This document shows, piece by piece, positions 1 through 9,680 of a stretch of 64,000 bases of DNA; within the stretch, counting starts at the first letter, position 1, and each line of letters begins with the position of its first letter. The position numbers and the translations under genes were made by a program. The notes below the pieces were generated by a model, which was given only the letters and a program-made list of their open reading frames with translations, was not told where the DNA came from and did no database searches. Source of the stretch: DATMER01 sp040349255. GTDB taxonomy: Bacteria; Acidobacteriota; Thermoanaerobaculia; Multivoradales; UBA5704. The DNA lies in the NCBI GenBank assembly GCA_040349255.1, contig JBEQUE010000010.1:62001-126000 (forward strand), given 5' to 3'.

Positions 1-234
1 GGGCTGCATCAGGTCGCCTTCGGGCGTCAGCAGCTCGAGGCGGATCAGCAGCGCGAACAGGCTGCCCAGGGCGAAGAAGACCGTGACCGAGATCAGGTAG
101 AGGATCGCGATCCGCTTGTGGTCCCGGGTCAGGAGCCACGACTTGAGGCCGTACTCCGTATTCAGGTAGTTGGGCCGGTCGATCATGTCGTCCGGTGGGA
201 TCAGATCGGGTTCGACGGCACGGGTCGTATTCAT
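1..234 (-). CDS. coxA: Cytochrome c oxidase subunit I, N-terminal part (runs off the window)
   Basis: The first 78 codons of a gene that continues beyond position 1. The start ATG is at 234, 14 bases after the coxB stop, so it is the next gene of the oxidase operon. The N-terminus contains WLLTRDHKRI followed by a hydrophobic segment (about residues 44-66), which is the usual entry to helix I of haem-copper oxidase subunit I. The subunit would carry haem a and the haem a3-CuB oxygen-reduction centre, but none of those ligands lies inside the window. Identification rests on this N-terminus and on its position after coxB. Confidence 0.85.
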   Translation of the reverse strand, partial: MNTTRAVEPDLIPPDDMIDRPNYLNTEYGLKSWLLTRDHKRIAILYLISVTVFFALGSLFALLIRLELLTPEGDLMQP

Positions 235-248
235 GGCATCGCGGTCCT

Positions 249-1283
249 TCATTGACCTTCGGTCTGCGCCGGAGCCGGAGCCGCCGGGGCCACCGGGGGC
301 GTGGGGGCGGCCGGAGCGGTCCCCGCCGGCGCGCCGCTGCTCAGCGAGCGGACATAGGCGACGAGCTGCGCGAGCTGCTCCTCGCTCACCTGGCCCTGGT
401 AGGTGGGCATGATCGGCTGCCAGCCCGTCACGATCTTCGCGGCCGGGTTGAGGATCGACTCCCGGATGTAGTTGTCGTCGGCGACCAGCGTGCGGCCGTC
501 CATCAGTCGGACCTGATTGCCGTAGAGCCCTTCGAGCTGCGGCGCGCGGGCAGCGGCCGTCGCGGCTCCGATGGTCCCCGCCGGCCGGTGGCAGGTGTAG
601 CAGGCGAGCGACTGGAAGAGGTCCGCGCCCGACGCCACCATGGTCTTGCCGGCCGGCCCGCCGGCGAGCCAGGCCTCGTACTGCTCCGGCTCCATGGCGA
701 TGACGCTGCCGATCATCTTCGAGTGCTCGCCGCCGCAGTACTCGGCGCAGAACAGGTGGTAGGTCCCGGGCTTCGTGGCCTGGAAGAAGACCGAGGTCTC
801 GCGGCCCGGCACGGCGTCCTGCTTCACCCGGAAGGCCGGGATGTAGACACTGTGGATCACGTCCTCGGACTGGATGTGCAGGCGCACCGGCACGCCGATC
901 GGCACGTGCAGGGTGTTGATCTCGCGGTGGCCGTCCGGGTGCTGGAACTTCCACATCCACTGCTTGCCGACCGTCCAGTACTCGACGGCCGTCTTCGGCG
1001 CCCGGTAGATGTCGAAGAACACCCGGGTGCCCCAGAAGAACATCGCGAGCATGATCACCAGCGGGATGACGGACCAGCCGATCTCCAGCCACGCCGGCGC
1101 GCGCTCGGGCAGGCCGACCTCGTCCACCGAGCGGCGGCGGTAGCGGGCCATGAAGTAGACGATCAGGGCCGCGATCAGGATGGTGAAGAAGATGCTGACC
1201 GCCGACCAGACGAAGAACAGGGCGTCGACCTGCGGCGCGACCGTGGAGGCCGATTCGGGAAAAAGTGGAAGTTGCTGTTCCAT
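249..1283 (-). CDS. coxB: Cytochrome c oxidase subunit II with fused cytochrome c domain (caa3 type)
   Basis: 344 residues. Two membrane helices (about residues 22-44 and 68-88) precede a periplasmic cupredoxin domain with a complete CuA site: H144 in VIHSVYIP, then C179, C183, H187 and M190. A C-terminal cytochrome c domain follows, with haem motif C228-Y-T-C231-H232 and a probable axial Met292 in IMPTY. A Pro/Ala-rich tail ends the protein. It takes electrons from alternative complex III, directly or through a soluble cytochrome c, and passes them to subunit I. It lies between the SCO-like gene and coxA in one operon. Confidence 0.95.
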   Translation of the reverse strand: MEQQLPLFPESASTVAPQVDALFFVWSAVSIFFTILIAALIVYFMARYRRRSVDEVGLPERAPAWLEIGWSVIPLVIMLAMFFWGTRVFFDIYRAPKTAVEYWTVGKQWMWKFQHPDGHREINTLHVPIGVPVRLHIQSEDVIHSVYIPAFRVKQDAVPGRETSVFFQATKPGTYHLFCAEYCGGEHSKMIGSVIAMEPEQYEAWLAGGPAGKTMVASGADLFQSLACYTCHRPAGTIGAATAAARAPQLEGLYGNQVRLMDGRTLVADDNYIRESILNPAAKIVTGWQPIMPTYQGQVSEEQLAQLVAYVRSLSSGAPAGTAPAAPTPPVAPAAPAPAQTEGQ

Positions 1284-1289
1284 GGCTCG

Positions 1290-2171
1290 TCAGATCCCCG
1301 CGGGCCGGGGTTGCTGGCTCTCCCTCCGCCGCAGGACCACGACCAGGGCGACCAGCCCGATCACGGTGGCGCCCGCGGCGAGACGCAGGATGTTCAGGGC
1401 CGCGGCGCTGTAGCGGCCGATCGCCGGGTTGTAGTGGTAGCAGTACAGGAGGAGCTGGTCGACGGCCGTGCCGATCCTCTCGCCGCTCGACTCGATGATG
1501 CCGAAGCGCACGTTGCGCGGCGGGAAGTCGATGCCGAACAGGTAGCGCGACACCTTGCCGCCCGGGGTCAGGATGACCATGCCGGCCGGGTGCGCGTACT
1601 CGTCGCGCTCCTTGTCGTAGACATAGCGGAAGCCCACCGCCCGGGTCAGCGCGTCGATCGACGGCTGCGGCCCGGTCAGGAAGTGCCAGCCGGCGTCGTG
1701 CCCCGTCCTGCCATAGTCGTGCAGGGTGGTCCTCTTGCGCTCGGCGGCCTTCTGTGGCGTGTCCTTCGGATCGAAGCTCGCCACCACGACGTCGAACTCC
1801 TCGCCCGGGTTGAAGGTGAGCGGCTTGAGCGTCGAGGTCACGCCCTGGATCACGAGGTCGCAGAGCATCGGGCAGCGGTAGTAGGCGAGCACCAGGATGA
1901 CCGGCCGGTCGCTTCGGGGGGCGAAGTAGTCCCCGAGACGCACGGCGCGGCCGGCCTCGTCGCGGAACGGCAGGTCGAGCGGCACCTGTTCGCCGAGGCG
2001 CTGGTCGTAGCCCACCTGGCGCAGCGGGCCGGGCATCTCGTTCGTCGGGACCACGGACGAATCGCCGCCAGTATCGGAGGGGCTCCGCGAAGGGAACGCC
2101 GCCGCCGGAGCACTCGGAAGGCTGGCGAGCAGCAGCGCCGAGAACGTGACGGGTGCGATCGCGCGCAACAA
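1290..2171 (-). CDS. SCO1/SenC-family copper chaperone for the CuA site
   Basis: 293 residues. A signal peptide (about 1-25) is followed by a thioredoxin-like domain with the SCO copper motif C100-P-M-L-C104 and the third copper ligand H194 (EYAHPAGM). A C-terminal membrane helix (about 260-283) ends in Arg-rich residues. SCO proteins deliver copper to, and reduce, the CuA centre of subunit II, which fits its place directly upstream of coxB (6-base gap). The C-terminal anchor and the preceding YCYHYNP stretch are a longer form than the classical proteobacterial SCO. Confidence 0.9.
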   Translation of the reverse strand: MLRAIAPVTFSALLLASLPSAPAAAFPSRSPSDTGGDSSVVPTNEMPGPLRQVGYDQRLGEQVPLDLPFRDEAGRAVRLGDYFAPRSDRPVILVLAYYRCPMLCDLVIQGVTSTLKPLTFNPGEEFDVVVASFDPKDTPQKAAERKRTTLHDYGRTGHDAGWHFLTGPQPSIDALTRAVGFRYVYDKERDEYAHPAGMVILTPGGKVSRYLFGIDFPPRNVRFGIIESSGERIGTAVDQLLLYCYHYNPAIGRYSAAALNILRLAAGATVIGLVALVVVLRRRESQQPRPAGI

Positions 2172-2176
2172 GACGG

Positions 2177-2686
2177 CTACCTTCTTTCCTGCGGCGCAGG
2201 CGTAGCCTCCGCCTGCGGTTGAGGAGTCGGCGCCGGCAGGAAGCCGCCCGGCGTCCCGCCGACCACCTCGGGTCCGAGACCGCGGCCGGCGATGACTTCC
2301 ATCGCCACGTCGATCGGCACGCGCACCGTGCCCTGCTGTTGATCGATCCAGCCGGCGCCGTCGAGCTTTTCATCCTCCTCCGCCCTCATCTTGCGCAGGT
2401 CGAGGGCGGGCGTGTTCTGGAGCCGCGGGCCGGGCGGGTCCGGTTGGACGTTCGCCTGCTGCATCGGCGACAGGGCGGGCTCGCGCTTCGCGTCGAAGCT
2501 GGTGAAGCCCTTGAGCAGCCCCCAGATCAGCAGGTGGCAGACCAGGGCGACGGCGACGAGGCCGATGACCGTGTAGGCGATGCCACGCAGGTTGATCTCG
2601 CGGTCGAACGTGCCGGACGTCCCGGTCGGTGGGTGCGGATCGGGCTCTTCCCGATGGGTGTGAGGTCCGATGTGGAGCTTGCTCAT
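2177..2686 (-). CDS. Small single-span membrane protein of the ACIII/oxidase operon
   Basis: 169 residues. The start ATG at 2686 overlaps the actF stop in an ATGA junction, and the stop is 5 bases before the SCO start. There is a His/Pro-rich cytoplasmic N-terminus, one hydrophobic segment (about residues 36-60) and a Pro/Gln-rich C-terminus with no haem or metal motif. Clusters of this type often carry such an unnamed gene at this position. I do not recognise a defined family. A role in complex assembly is suggested by context only. Confidence 0.75.
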   Translation of the reverse strand: MSKLHIGPHTHREEPDPHPPTGTSGTFDREINLRGIAYTVIGLVAVALVCHLLIWGLLKGFTSFDAKREPALSPMQQANVQPDPPGPRLQNTPALDLRKMRAEEDEKLDGAGWIDQQQGTVRVPIDVAMEVIAGRGLGPEVVGGTPGGFLPAPTPQPQAEATPAPQERR

Positions 2687-3894
2687 GGGACCAGCGCCTC
2701 CGGGAGGTAGGGGTCGTTGACCGGCAGCATCGGACGGCTGCGCAGCTCGCGCAGGAACCAGGCCAGCCAGAGGCCGCCGATCGCGACCGGCGCCGCCAGG
2801 TACATCCAGTACATCGCCGGGTTCTGCTGCTTCGGATCGAAGGCCGGCTCCACCTGCCAGACCAGGTCGACCCAGCGCATCACGAGCATCAGCCCCGCGA
2901 CCCAGACGAGCCGGCCGGCGTCGCGCTTCAGGTCGCGCGACAGCAGCAGCACGAACGGCACGACGAAGTGGAACAGCGCCAGGACCAGGGACACCGCGCC
3001 CCAGCCATGCTCGAAGCGGTGGAGGTAGAAGTGGATCTCCTCCGGGAGGTTCCCCGCCCACATGATCAGGAACTGGGAGAACGAGAAGTAGGCCCACAGC
3101 ATCACGAATGCGAACATCAGCTTGCCGTAGTCGTGGAACAGGCGCGGGTGGAGCACCCGGCCCATGGGCTCGCGGCGCGACAGCCAGAGGCCGAACGCGA
3201 TCAGGAACGCCAGCGCCGACAGGCCCTGGCTCGCCATCAGGTAGACGCCGTAGATCGTCGAGAACCAGGCCGGCTGGAGCGACATGAGCCAGTCGACCGA
3301 GGCGAAGGTCACCGCCAGGCAGTAGGCCGCGAGGCTCGGCCCCGCGACGATCTGCATCCGCCGCGTGATGCCCGGGTCGTCGCCCTGGTCCTGCCGCCGC
3401 GACATGCGGCTCATCAGGAACGCCAGGCCGCCCCAGATCACGAAGTAGAGGACGAGGCGGACGGCGTAGAACGGCACGTTCAGGTAGGGCGCCTTGGCCT
3501 GCAGGAGCGGATCGTTCGCCGCCTCGGGCCGCGCCCAGGGGTAGAGCCTCGGCATGCCGAGGAGCAGCGGCAGGCCGAGGATCAGCAGGACCGGCAGCGT
3601 GCGCGTCGCGGCTTCCATGGTGCGGCGCAGCACGATGCCCCAGTCGCCGTGCGTCAGGTGGTGCAGCAGCGAGAGCGCGAGGCAGCCGAGCGCCACGCCG
3701 ACCCAGTACACCCAGCCGACCAGCCAGGCGCGGAAGAAGTAGTCCGGCGACAGGAACGCGCCCAGCACGCAGACGACCAGCGCCGCGACGCCCGCGAGGA
3801 GCGCGGTGCGCTGGAGGCGGTCGGCGCCGGCGGGAAGGTTGATGGCCGCGGCCTCGTTGAGGCTCAGCGGCTCACGCTTCACGGCGGCTCTCAT
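2683..3894 (-). CDS. actF: Alternative complex III subunit ActF (NrfD-like quinol-binding membrane subunit)
   Basis: 403 residues, almost entirely hydrophobic with about ten predicted membrane helices. It belongs to the NrfD/PsrC-like integral subunits; ActC and ActF are the two such subunits of alternative complex III (quinol:cytochrome c oxidoreductase). The start ATG at 3894 is in an ATGA overlap with the actE stop, indicating translational coupling. No haem motif is present, as expected. The sections around FYLHRFEHGWGAVS and MRWVDLVWQVEPAF are typical of ActF. Confidence 0.9.
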   Translation of the reverse strand: MRAAVKREPLSLNEAAAINLPAGADRLQRTALLAGVAALVVCVLGAFLSPDYFFRAWLVGWVYWVGVALGCLALSLLHHLTHGDWGIVLRRTMEAATRTLPVLLILGLPLLLGMPRLYPWARPEAANDPLLQAKAPYLNVPFYAVRLVLYFVIWGGLAFLMSRMSRRQDQGDDPGITRRMQIVAGPSLAAYCLAVTFASVDWLMSLQPAWFSTIYGVYLMASQGLSALAFLIAFGLWLSRREPMGRVLHPRLFHDYGKLMFAFVMLWAYFSFSQFLIMWAGNLPEEIHFYLHRFEHGWGAVSLVLALFHFVVPFVLLLSRDLKRDAGRLVWVAGLMLVMRWVDLVWQVEPAFDPKQQNPAMYWMYLAAPVAIGGLWLAWFLRELRSRPMLPVNDPYLPEALVP

Positions 3895-4547
3895 TGCATC
3901 CCCCCATTGTGCGCGCCGGAGGCCGGGGCGCGCCCCTCGCGGATCCCGGTTTCGACGGCCTGCCGCCGGTCGGCAGGGAGGTCGGCCAGGCGGCCATTCT
4001 GGCTGTACTGGAGCGCGCGGATGTAGGCCGCGATGGCCCAGCGGTCCGCCGGCGCGACCTCCTCGGCGTAGGACGGCATGACGCCGAAGCCCTCGGTCAT
4101 CGTGGTGAAGAAGTGATCGGCCGGCGCGCTGCGCAGCCGCGGGTCGTGGAACGACGGCGGCTGCTTGTAGCCGCGGCGCACGATCATGCCGAGGCCGTCG
4201 CCCGTGCGGCCATGGCACGGCGAGCAGAAGATGTTGTAGCGCTGCTGGCCGCGCCGGAGCATCGCCAGGGTGACCGGCGGAGCCTGCGGCGCTTGCATCG
4301 CCTGCGACCGCTGCATGGCGGGGGCCGGGGTCACGACGAGGCCGGTGTAGGGCGCGACCTCCTCGCCGAACGCGTTGCGCGGCACCGTGCCGGCCGGGAG
4401 CTGGCGCGAGCCCTGGCCGTCGGCGAAGAACGCGCTCGCCTCGTAGGGCTCCAGCTTGTTCTGGTTGTGCATGTTCTGCCGGCAGCCCGCCGATGTCATC
4501 AGACTCAGCAGGCACGCCGCCAGGATCAGGACCGATCTAGTGCTCAA
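3891..4547 (-). CDS. actE: Alternative complex III subunit ActE (monohaem cytochrome c lipoprotein)
   Basis: 218 residues from a TTG start at 4547 that overlaps the end of actD. The N-terminus is a lipoprotein signal with the lipobox cysteine in LMTSAGC (residue 22). One haem c motif, CSPCH, follows near residues 108-112, with a candidate axial Met in GVMPSY. ActE is the membrane-anchored periplasmic cytochrome that relays electrons from the ActA/ActB arm. I chose TTG because it puts the signal peptide at the N-terminus and keeps the overlap pattern of the operon. Confidence 0.9.
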   Translation of the reverse strand: MSTRSVLILAACLLSLMTSAGCRQNMHNQNKLEPYEASAFFADGQGSRQLPAGTVPRNAFGEEVAPYTGLVVTPAPAMQRSQAMQAPQAPPVTLAMLRRGQQRYNIFCSPCHGRTGDGLGMIVRRGYKQPPSFHDPRLRSAPADHFFTTMTEGFGVMPSYAEEVAPADRWAIAAYIRALQYSQNGRLADLPADRRQAVETGIREGRAPASGAHNGGMQ

Positions 4548-5091
4548 CCTCGTTCACCTCGGTCGGGTTCATCTCCGACAGGAAGCGCCGGGTCCCCTCG
4601 CGGTCGAACTTGGGGTCGCGGGCGTCGATCACCAGGAAGTAGCGGTCGCGCGACGCGAGGGCGAAGCGCGGCACGTTGAAGACGGGGTGGTACGGCTGCG
4701 GCAGGCCGTTCAGGAAGAACATGCCGAGGACGGCCGAGAACGCGGCGAACAGGATGGTCATCTCGAACGTCGGGACGATGAACGCCGGCCAGGAGTGGAG
4801 CGGCCGGCCGCCGATGTTGAGCGGGTACTCGATCACCGAGACCCAGTACTGGAGCCCGTAGCCGGCGAGGGCGCCGACGATGCCGCCGATCAGCACGATG
4901 AGCGGCAGCTTCGAATGGTGGTGGCCGATCGCCTCGGCCAGCTCCTCGATCGGATAGGGCGTGTAGGCGTCGATGTGCTCGTACCCGGCCTCGCGGGTCC
5001 GGTGGGCGGCCTCGATCAGCTCCTCCGAATCGTGGAACTCGGCCATCAGGCCATAGATCGGCGGCCGGTGGTGGTGCGGATGCGCGCTCAT
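4537..5091 (-). CDS. actD: Alternative complex III subunit ActD (DUF3341)
   Basis: 184 residues. The hydrophilic N-terminus (His-rich, then IYGLMAEF) carries the DUF3341 hallmark of a short alpha/beta domain, followed by two membrane helices (about residues 66-88 and 105-130). ActD is a small structural membrane subunit of alternative complex III with no cofactor. The ATG at 5091 overlaps the actC stop (ATGA) and the end overlaps the actE start. Confidence 0.92.
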   Translation of the reverse strand: MSAHPHHHRPPIYGLMAEFHDSEELIEAAHRTREAGYEHIDAYTPYPIEELAEAIGHHHSKLPLIVLIGGIVGALAGYGLQYWVSVIEYPLNIGGRPLHSWPAFIVPTFEMTILFAAFSAVLGMFFLNGLPQPYHPVFNVPRFALASRDRYFLVIDARDPKFDREGTRRFLSEMNPTEVNEVEH

Positions 5092-6497
5092 GCTTGCTCT
5101 CCCGGAGAGTCCGTGTACTCGCCGCCCTGTTGTCCTCCGGGCACAATGGTCCGCATCTCGAAGATGGAGATCATCGGCAGGAAGCGGATGAACAGGAACA
5201 GGAGCGACAGGAAGAGGCCGATCGTGCCGATGTAGGTGCCCCAGTCCCACATCGTCCCCTTGTACATGCCCCACGAGGACGGCAGGAAATCGCGGTGCAG
5301 GCTGGTGATCACGATGACGAAGCGCTCGAGCCACATGCCCACGCTGACGATGATCGAGATCACGAAGAGCCAGAACGGCGAGGTCCGGAAGCGGCGGAAC
5401 CAGAGGAGCTGCGGCGCCACCGCGTTGCAGAAGATCAGCGCGAACCAGTGGTAGCGATAGGGCCCGGTGATCCGGTTCAGGAACGTGAAGCGCTCGAGGT
5501 GGTTGCCGCTGTACCAGGCGAAGAAGAACTCCATCGTGTAGCCGTAGACCACGATGAGGCCCGTCGCGAGCATCACCTTGCCCATGTTCTGCAGGTGGCG
5601 CATGGTGATGAAGTCCTGCAGGCCGAACACGGCGCGCAGCGGGATGGCGAGGGTCAGCACCATGGCGAACCCGGCGTAGATCGCGCCGGCCACGAAGTAG
5701 GGCGGGAAGATCGTGGCGTGCCAGCCCGGAACGATGCCGATCGCGAAGTCGAACGACACCACCGTGTGCACCGAGACGACCAGCGGCGTGGCCAGGCCGG
5801 CGAGCAGCAGGTAGGCGGTCTCGTAGTTGTGCCAGTGCGCCGCCGAGCCCCGCCAGCCCATGGCGAAGAAGCCGTAGATCACCTTGGCGACGCGCTTGCG
5901 CGAGCGGTCGCGCAGGGTCGCGAGGTCGGGGATCAGGCCGACGTACCAGAACAGGGCCGACACCGTGGCATACGTCGAGACCGCGAAGACGTCCCAGATC
6001 AGCGGGCTGCGGAACTGCGGCCACATGCCCATCGTGTTCGGGTAGGGGAACAGCCAGTAGGCGAGCCACGGCCGGCCGAGGTGAAGGATCGGGTACATGC
6101 CGGCGCAGGCCACGGCGAACAGCGTCATGGCCTCGGCGAAGCGGTTGATCGAGGTGCGCCACTCCTGGCGCAGCAGCAGGAGGATCGCCGAGATCAGCGT
6201 GCCGGCGTGGCCGATGCCGATCCACCAGACGAAGTTGACGATCGCGAAGCCCCAGCCCACCGGCTGGTTGACGCCCCAGACGCCGATGCCCTTGAGCAGC
6301 AGCCAGCTCACCGACACCAGGAACACCATCAGGATCAGGAAGGAGACCCCGAAGCCGATGTACCACCACTTCGGCGTCCGCCGCAGGACGACGGAGCTGA
6401 TCTTGTCCGTGACGGTGCCGGGGGTGTGGCCCGGCGCCACCACCGGCGGCTTGAAAGGCTTCGGGAGCGTCCCCGGGGCCGGATCAATGGTCGCCAT
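5088..6497 (-). CDS. actC: Alternative complex III subunit ActC (NrfD-like)
   Basis: 469 residues with about ten membrane helices; NrfD/PsrC-like integral subunit that binds menaquinol or ubiquinol and contacts the Fe-S domain of ActB. Typical stretches include the FVWWIGIGHAGTLISA region and the HWHNYETAYLLLAGLATPLV region. The ATG at 6497 lies 14 bases inside the 3' end of actB, so translation is probably coupled. Larger than ActF, as usual for ActC. Confidence 0.93.
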   Translation of the reverse strand: MATIDPAPGTLPKPFKPPVVAPGHTPGTVTDKISSVVLRRTPKWWYIGFGVSFLILMVFLVSVSWLLLKGIGVWGVNQPVGWGFAIVNFVWWIGIGHAGTLISAILLLLRQEWRTSINRFAEAMTLFAVACAGMYPILHLGRPWLAYWLFPYPNTMGMWPQFRSPLIWDVFAVSTYATVSALFWYVGLIPDLATLRDRSRKRVAKVIYGFFAMGWRGSAAHWHNYETAYLLLAGLATPLVVSVHTVVSFDFAIGIVPGWHATIFPPYFVAGAIYAGFAMVLTLAIPLRAVFGLQDFITMRHLQNMGKVMLATGLIVVYGYTMEFFFAWYSGNHLERFTFLNRITGPYRYHWFALIFCNAVAPQLLWFRRFRTSPFWLFVISIIVSVGMWLERFVIVITSLHRDFLPSSWGMYKGTMWDWGTYIGTIGLFLSLLFLFIRFLPMISIFEMRTIVPGGQQGGEYTDSPGEQA

Positions 6498-9400
6498 GTT
6501 CCGCCTCCAGCGCAGGGTTCGGGTTGCTGATCTTCGCCAGGTAGGTCGTGCGCGGCCGGGTGTTGAGCTCCTCGAGCAGCCCGTAGTTGAGCGGGTCGGC
6601 CTTCCACTTCGTGACTTCCCAGCGCGGGTCGTTGATGTCGCCGAAGACGATCGCCTCGGTCGGGCAGGCCTGCTGGCAGGCGGTCTGGAGCCGGTTGGCC
6701 GGGATCGGCCGGTTCTCGACCTTCGATTCGATCTTGGCCTGCTCGATGCGCTGCACGCAGTAGGTGCACTTCTCCATCACGCCGCGCATGCGCACCGTGA
6801 CGTCCGGGTTCTGGAGCAGCGCGAGCACCGGCGTGTCCCTGTCGCTGTAGCGCAGGAAGTTGAAGCGCCGCACCTTGTACGGGCAGTTGTTCGAGCAGTA
6901 GCGGGTGCCCACGCAACGGTTGTAGACCATGTCGTTGAGCCCCTCGTCGCTGTGCGACGTGGCCGCCACCGGGCAGACCACCTCGCACGGCGCGTTCTCG
7001 CACTGCATGCACGGCACCGGCTGGTTGTGGATGCGCGGGTCGTCCATGTCGCCCGAGTAGTAGCGGTCCACCCGGATCCAGTGCATCTCGCGCCCGCGCA
7101 GCACCTGCTCCTTGCCGACCACCGGGATGTTGTTCTCGGCCTGGCAGGCGATCATGCAGGAGCTGCAGCCGGTGCAGACGTTCAGATCGATCGCCATGCC
7201 CCAGGCGTGGCCCTTGTACTCGACGGGCGGGTAGAGCGTCTCGTCCGGCGCCGGCTTCTCGCGCTCCTCCTGGATGAAGTCCGGGTGGCGGCGCAGCTCC
7301 TCGAGCGTGCCGGTGCGGATCAGCTCGCGGCGCTCCGCCTCGTTGCCGGCGAGCGGGATCTCCTCGGCGCCGCTTTCGAGCGCGTGATGGTTCTGCGTGC
7401 TGGCGAACGAGTAGCGCTCGCCGAGCGGCCGGATCTCCGCGCCCGGCAGGTTCCAGAGCGCCTGCGTGGTGCGCAGCGGATAGGCGTCGAAGCCGAGGCC
7501 GGTCGCCCGGCCGGCGCGACGCCGGCCGTAACCGAGCGTCAGCTCCGCGGTCCCTTCGGCCTGGCCCGGGAGCACCCAGACCGCGGCCTTCACCTTGCGG
7601 CCGTTCCAGGTCACCTCGGCCATGTCCTCGTGCACGAGCTTGAGGCGCTCCGCCATGGCCGGGCCGACCGTGAGCGCGTTGTCCCAGGTCAGCTTGGTCA
7701 TCGGCTTCGGCAGCTCCTGGAGCCACGGGTTCGGCGCCAGGCTGCCGTCGCCGACCATCGGGTCGGGCCGCAGGCGCAGCGTGACCATGCCCGGGTGCTG
7801 CCGCACCTGCTGGAGGCTGCGCACCATCGCCGAGGCCGCCGCCTGCGCCGCGCCGCCAGCCATCGACGCGCCGGCCGGAGGGAGCTGCGTGGCCGGAATA
7901 TCGGCGATGAGCCCGTCGTGCAGCGCCTTCTTCCAGGCGGCCTCGAAGTCTCCGACCAAAAGCGTCTTCCAGTGGTCGCGGACCACCTCGTAGCTGGTGG
8001 CGTCCGCCCGGTTGGCGAACAGGACGGCGAGGATCTCGATCGCCGTCCGGCCGCTGTAGAGCGGGTCGATGAGCGGCTGCATCAGGCTCACCGTGCCGTC
8101 GAACGAGCGCGCGTCGCCCCAGCTCTCCAACTCGTGGGCCGCGGGGATGTGCCAGTGGCAGTACTCCGACGTCTCGTCCTCGTAGAGGCCGTGATGGACC
8201 CGCAGGTCGACCTTCTGGAGCGCCTGGGTGAACCCGAGGTCGGCCGGCGCGGTGTAGAGCGGGTTGACGCCGCCGAGCATCAGGAGCAGCTCGACGCGGC
8301 CGGCGTTCATGTCGGCCACGAGCTGGCGCATCGACTCGACCTGATCGGCGCCGTTGGCGGGTATCACCTCGACGGGCGCGGTGTGGAACACCGTCCGTCC
8401 CGTGTTGCCCAGCGCCTGGTTGATCGCGTGGACCAGCACCTGCGTGGCCGGCGAGGCGTATTCGTCGGCCACCACGAGCGCGGCGCCCGCGTTGGCCTTG
8501 AGGTCCGCGGCGATCACCGGCAGCCAGCGCTTCGCGCGCGCGTCGGCGAGGACGTCGCCGGCTCCTGCGCCCCCGCCGGACACCACGCCGAGCGCCTGGG
8601 CGAGCGCCAGCGCGAAGACCTCGACCTCGGGCGCCGGCAGCGGCAGGCGGTGGTCGGCGAGCGTGCCGGTGTTCGTCGGCACGCTCTCGACCGCGTAGAG
8701 CCGGCTCATCTGAAGGTTGTCCTTGCGCACCCGGCGGGTGCGGGCGAAGTCGCGCTGGTAGCGCACGTTGCCCGGGCCCCGGGTGAGGACGTCCGAGTCG
8801 AGCGCCAGGACGACGCGGGCGGCGCCGAAGTCGTACCGGGTCTCGAGCGGCTGGCCGAACGCGGCCTGCGCCGCGGCGCGGCCGTGATGGCTGCCGGCGG
8901 GCTCCCACTGGTGCCAGCGCGCGTTCGGGAAGCGGGCCAGGAGATCCTGGAGCTGCGCCGCCATCGTCGGCGACGTGATCGTGCCGGTGAGGATCCGCAC
9001 GCCCTCTCCGCCGAGCGCCTCCAGGGCCCGCAGGCGCGCTCCCGCCTCGCCGACGAACGCGCCCCAGGTGCCGATGCGGCCGTTGTGGACGATCGACTGC
9101 GAGCGCTCCGGGTCGTAGAGCGTCAGGACCGCGGCCTGGTCGAAGACGTCCGTGGCGCCGAGGCTCGCCGGGTGGTCCGGATTGCCCTCGATCTTCGTCG
9201 GCCGGCCCATGTGGCTCTCGGCCAGGACGCCGCGCGCGTAGCCGCCGTGCGTGAGCGTCGTGGCGAAGAACAGCGGCCGGCCCGGCACGATGTACTCGGG
9301 CTGCTTGACGTACGGGATGATCGCCTCGTTGGGCTGCTTCGTGCAGCCGGTCAGCCCGGCGAGCGCGAGCGACGCGCTGGTGAGCTGGAGGAAGCGCCGG

Positions 9401-9642
9401 CGGGAGACTCCGTCGGTCTTCGTCATCTCCTCGGGCGCCTCCGAGGCGAAGCGCGGGAACTCCCGATGCAGGAAGTCCTGGAACTCGGGCGTCCCGGCGA
9501 GATCGTCGAGGCTGCGCCAGAGCTCGTTGCCGCGCTTCTCGCGCAGGCGCTCGCGGACCGTTTCGAGATCCAGGCGCGCCGGCTCCGGCTGCGCGGCCGC
9601 CTCGGCGCCGCACTTCCCTTTGCTTGGATTCAGGATATCCAT
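6484..9642 (-). CDS. actB: Alternative complex III subunit ActB (molybdopterin-oxidoreductase-like plus Fe-S domain)
   Basis: 1052 residues from the ATG at 9642. The N-terminus has a twin-arginine signal, SRRRFLQ at 80-86, ending in a lipobox-like AGLTGC at about 95-100, so Tat export and lipidation are plausible. A molybdopterin-oxidoreductase-like fold (known to lack the cofactor in this family) fills the middle. The C-terminal ferredoxin-like part (from about residue 820) carries four cysteine clusters, including CTGCSSCMIAC, CMQCENAPCEVVC, RYCSNNCP and CTYC/ACQQACP, enough for three 4Fe-4S and one 3Fe-4S centre. An alternative ATG at 9684, in an ATGA overlap with actA, would add 14 residues; either start is possible. 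Confidence 0.93.
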   Translation of the reverse strand: MDILNPSKGKCGAEAAAQPEPARLDLETVRERLREKRGNELWRSLDDLAGTPEFQDFLHREFPRFASEAPEEMTKTDGVSRRRFLQLTSASLALAGLTGCTKQPNEAIIPYVKQPEYIVPGRPLFFATTLTHGGYARGVLAESHMGRPTKIEGNPDHPASLGATDVFDQAAVLTLYDPERSQSIVHNGRIGTWGAFVGEAGARLRALEALGGEGVRILTGTITSPTMAAQLQDLLARFPNARWHQWEPAGSHHGRAAAQAAFGQPLETRYDFGAARVVLALDSDVLTRGPGNVRYQRDFARTRRVRKDNLQMSRLYAVESVPTNTGTLADHRLPLPAPEVEVFALALAQALGVVSGGGAGAGDVLADARAKRWLPVIAADLKANAGAALVVADEYASPATQVLVHAINQALGNTGRTVFHTAPVEVIPANGADQVESMRQLVADMNAGRVELLLMLGGVNPLYTAPADLGFTQALQKVDLRVHHGLYEDETSEYCHWHIPAAHELESWGDARSFDGTVSLMQPLIDPLYSGRTAIEILAVLFANRADATSYEVVRDHWKTLLVGDFEAAWKKALHDGLIADIPATQLPPAGASMAGGAAQAAASAMVRSLQQVRQHPGMVTLRLRPDPMVGDGSLAPNPWLQELPKPMTKLTWDNALTVGPAMAERLKLVHEDMAEVTWNGRKVKAAVWVLPGQAEGTAELTLGYGRRRAGRATGLGFDAYPLRTTQALWNLPGAEIRPLGERYSFASTQNHHALESGAEEIPLAGNEAERRELIRTGTLEELRRHPDFIQEEREKPAPDETLYPPVEYKGHAWGMAIDLNVCTGCSSCMIACQAENNIPVVGKEQVLRGREMHWIRVDRYYSGDMDDPRIHNQPVPCMQCENAPCEVVCPVAATSHSDEGLNDMVYNRCVGTRYCSNNCPYKVRRFNFLRYSDRDTPVLALLQNPDVTVRMRGVMEKCTYCVQRIEQAKIESKVENRPIPANRLQTACQQACPTEAIVFGDINDPRWEVTKWKADPLNYGLLEELNTRPRTTYLAKISNPNPALEAEHGDH

Positions 9643-9680
9643 CCGATTTGGCTCGCTCCCGCTCGATTGATCCCGAAAAA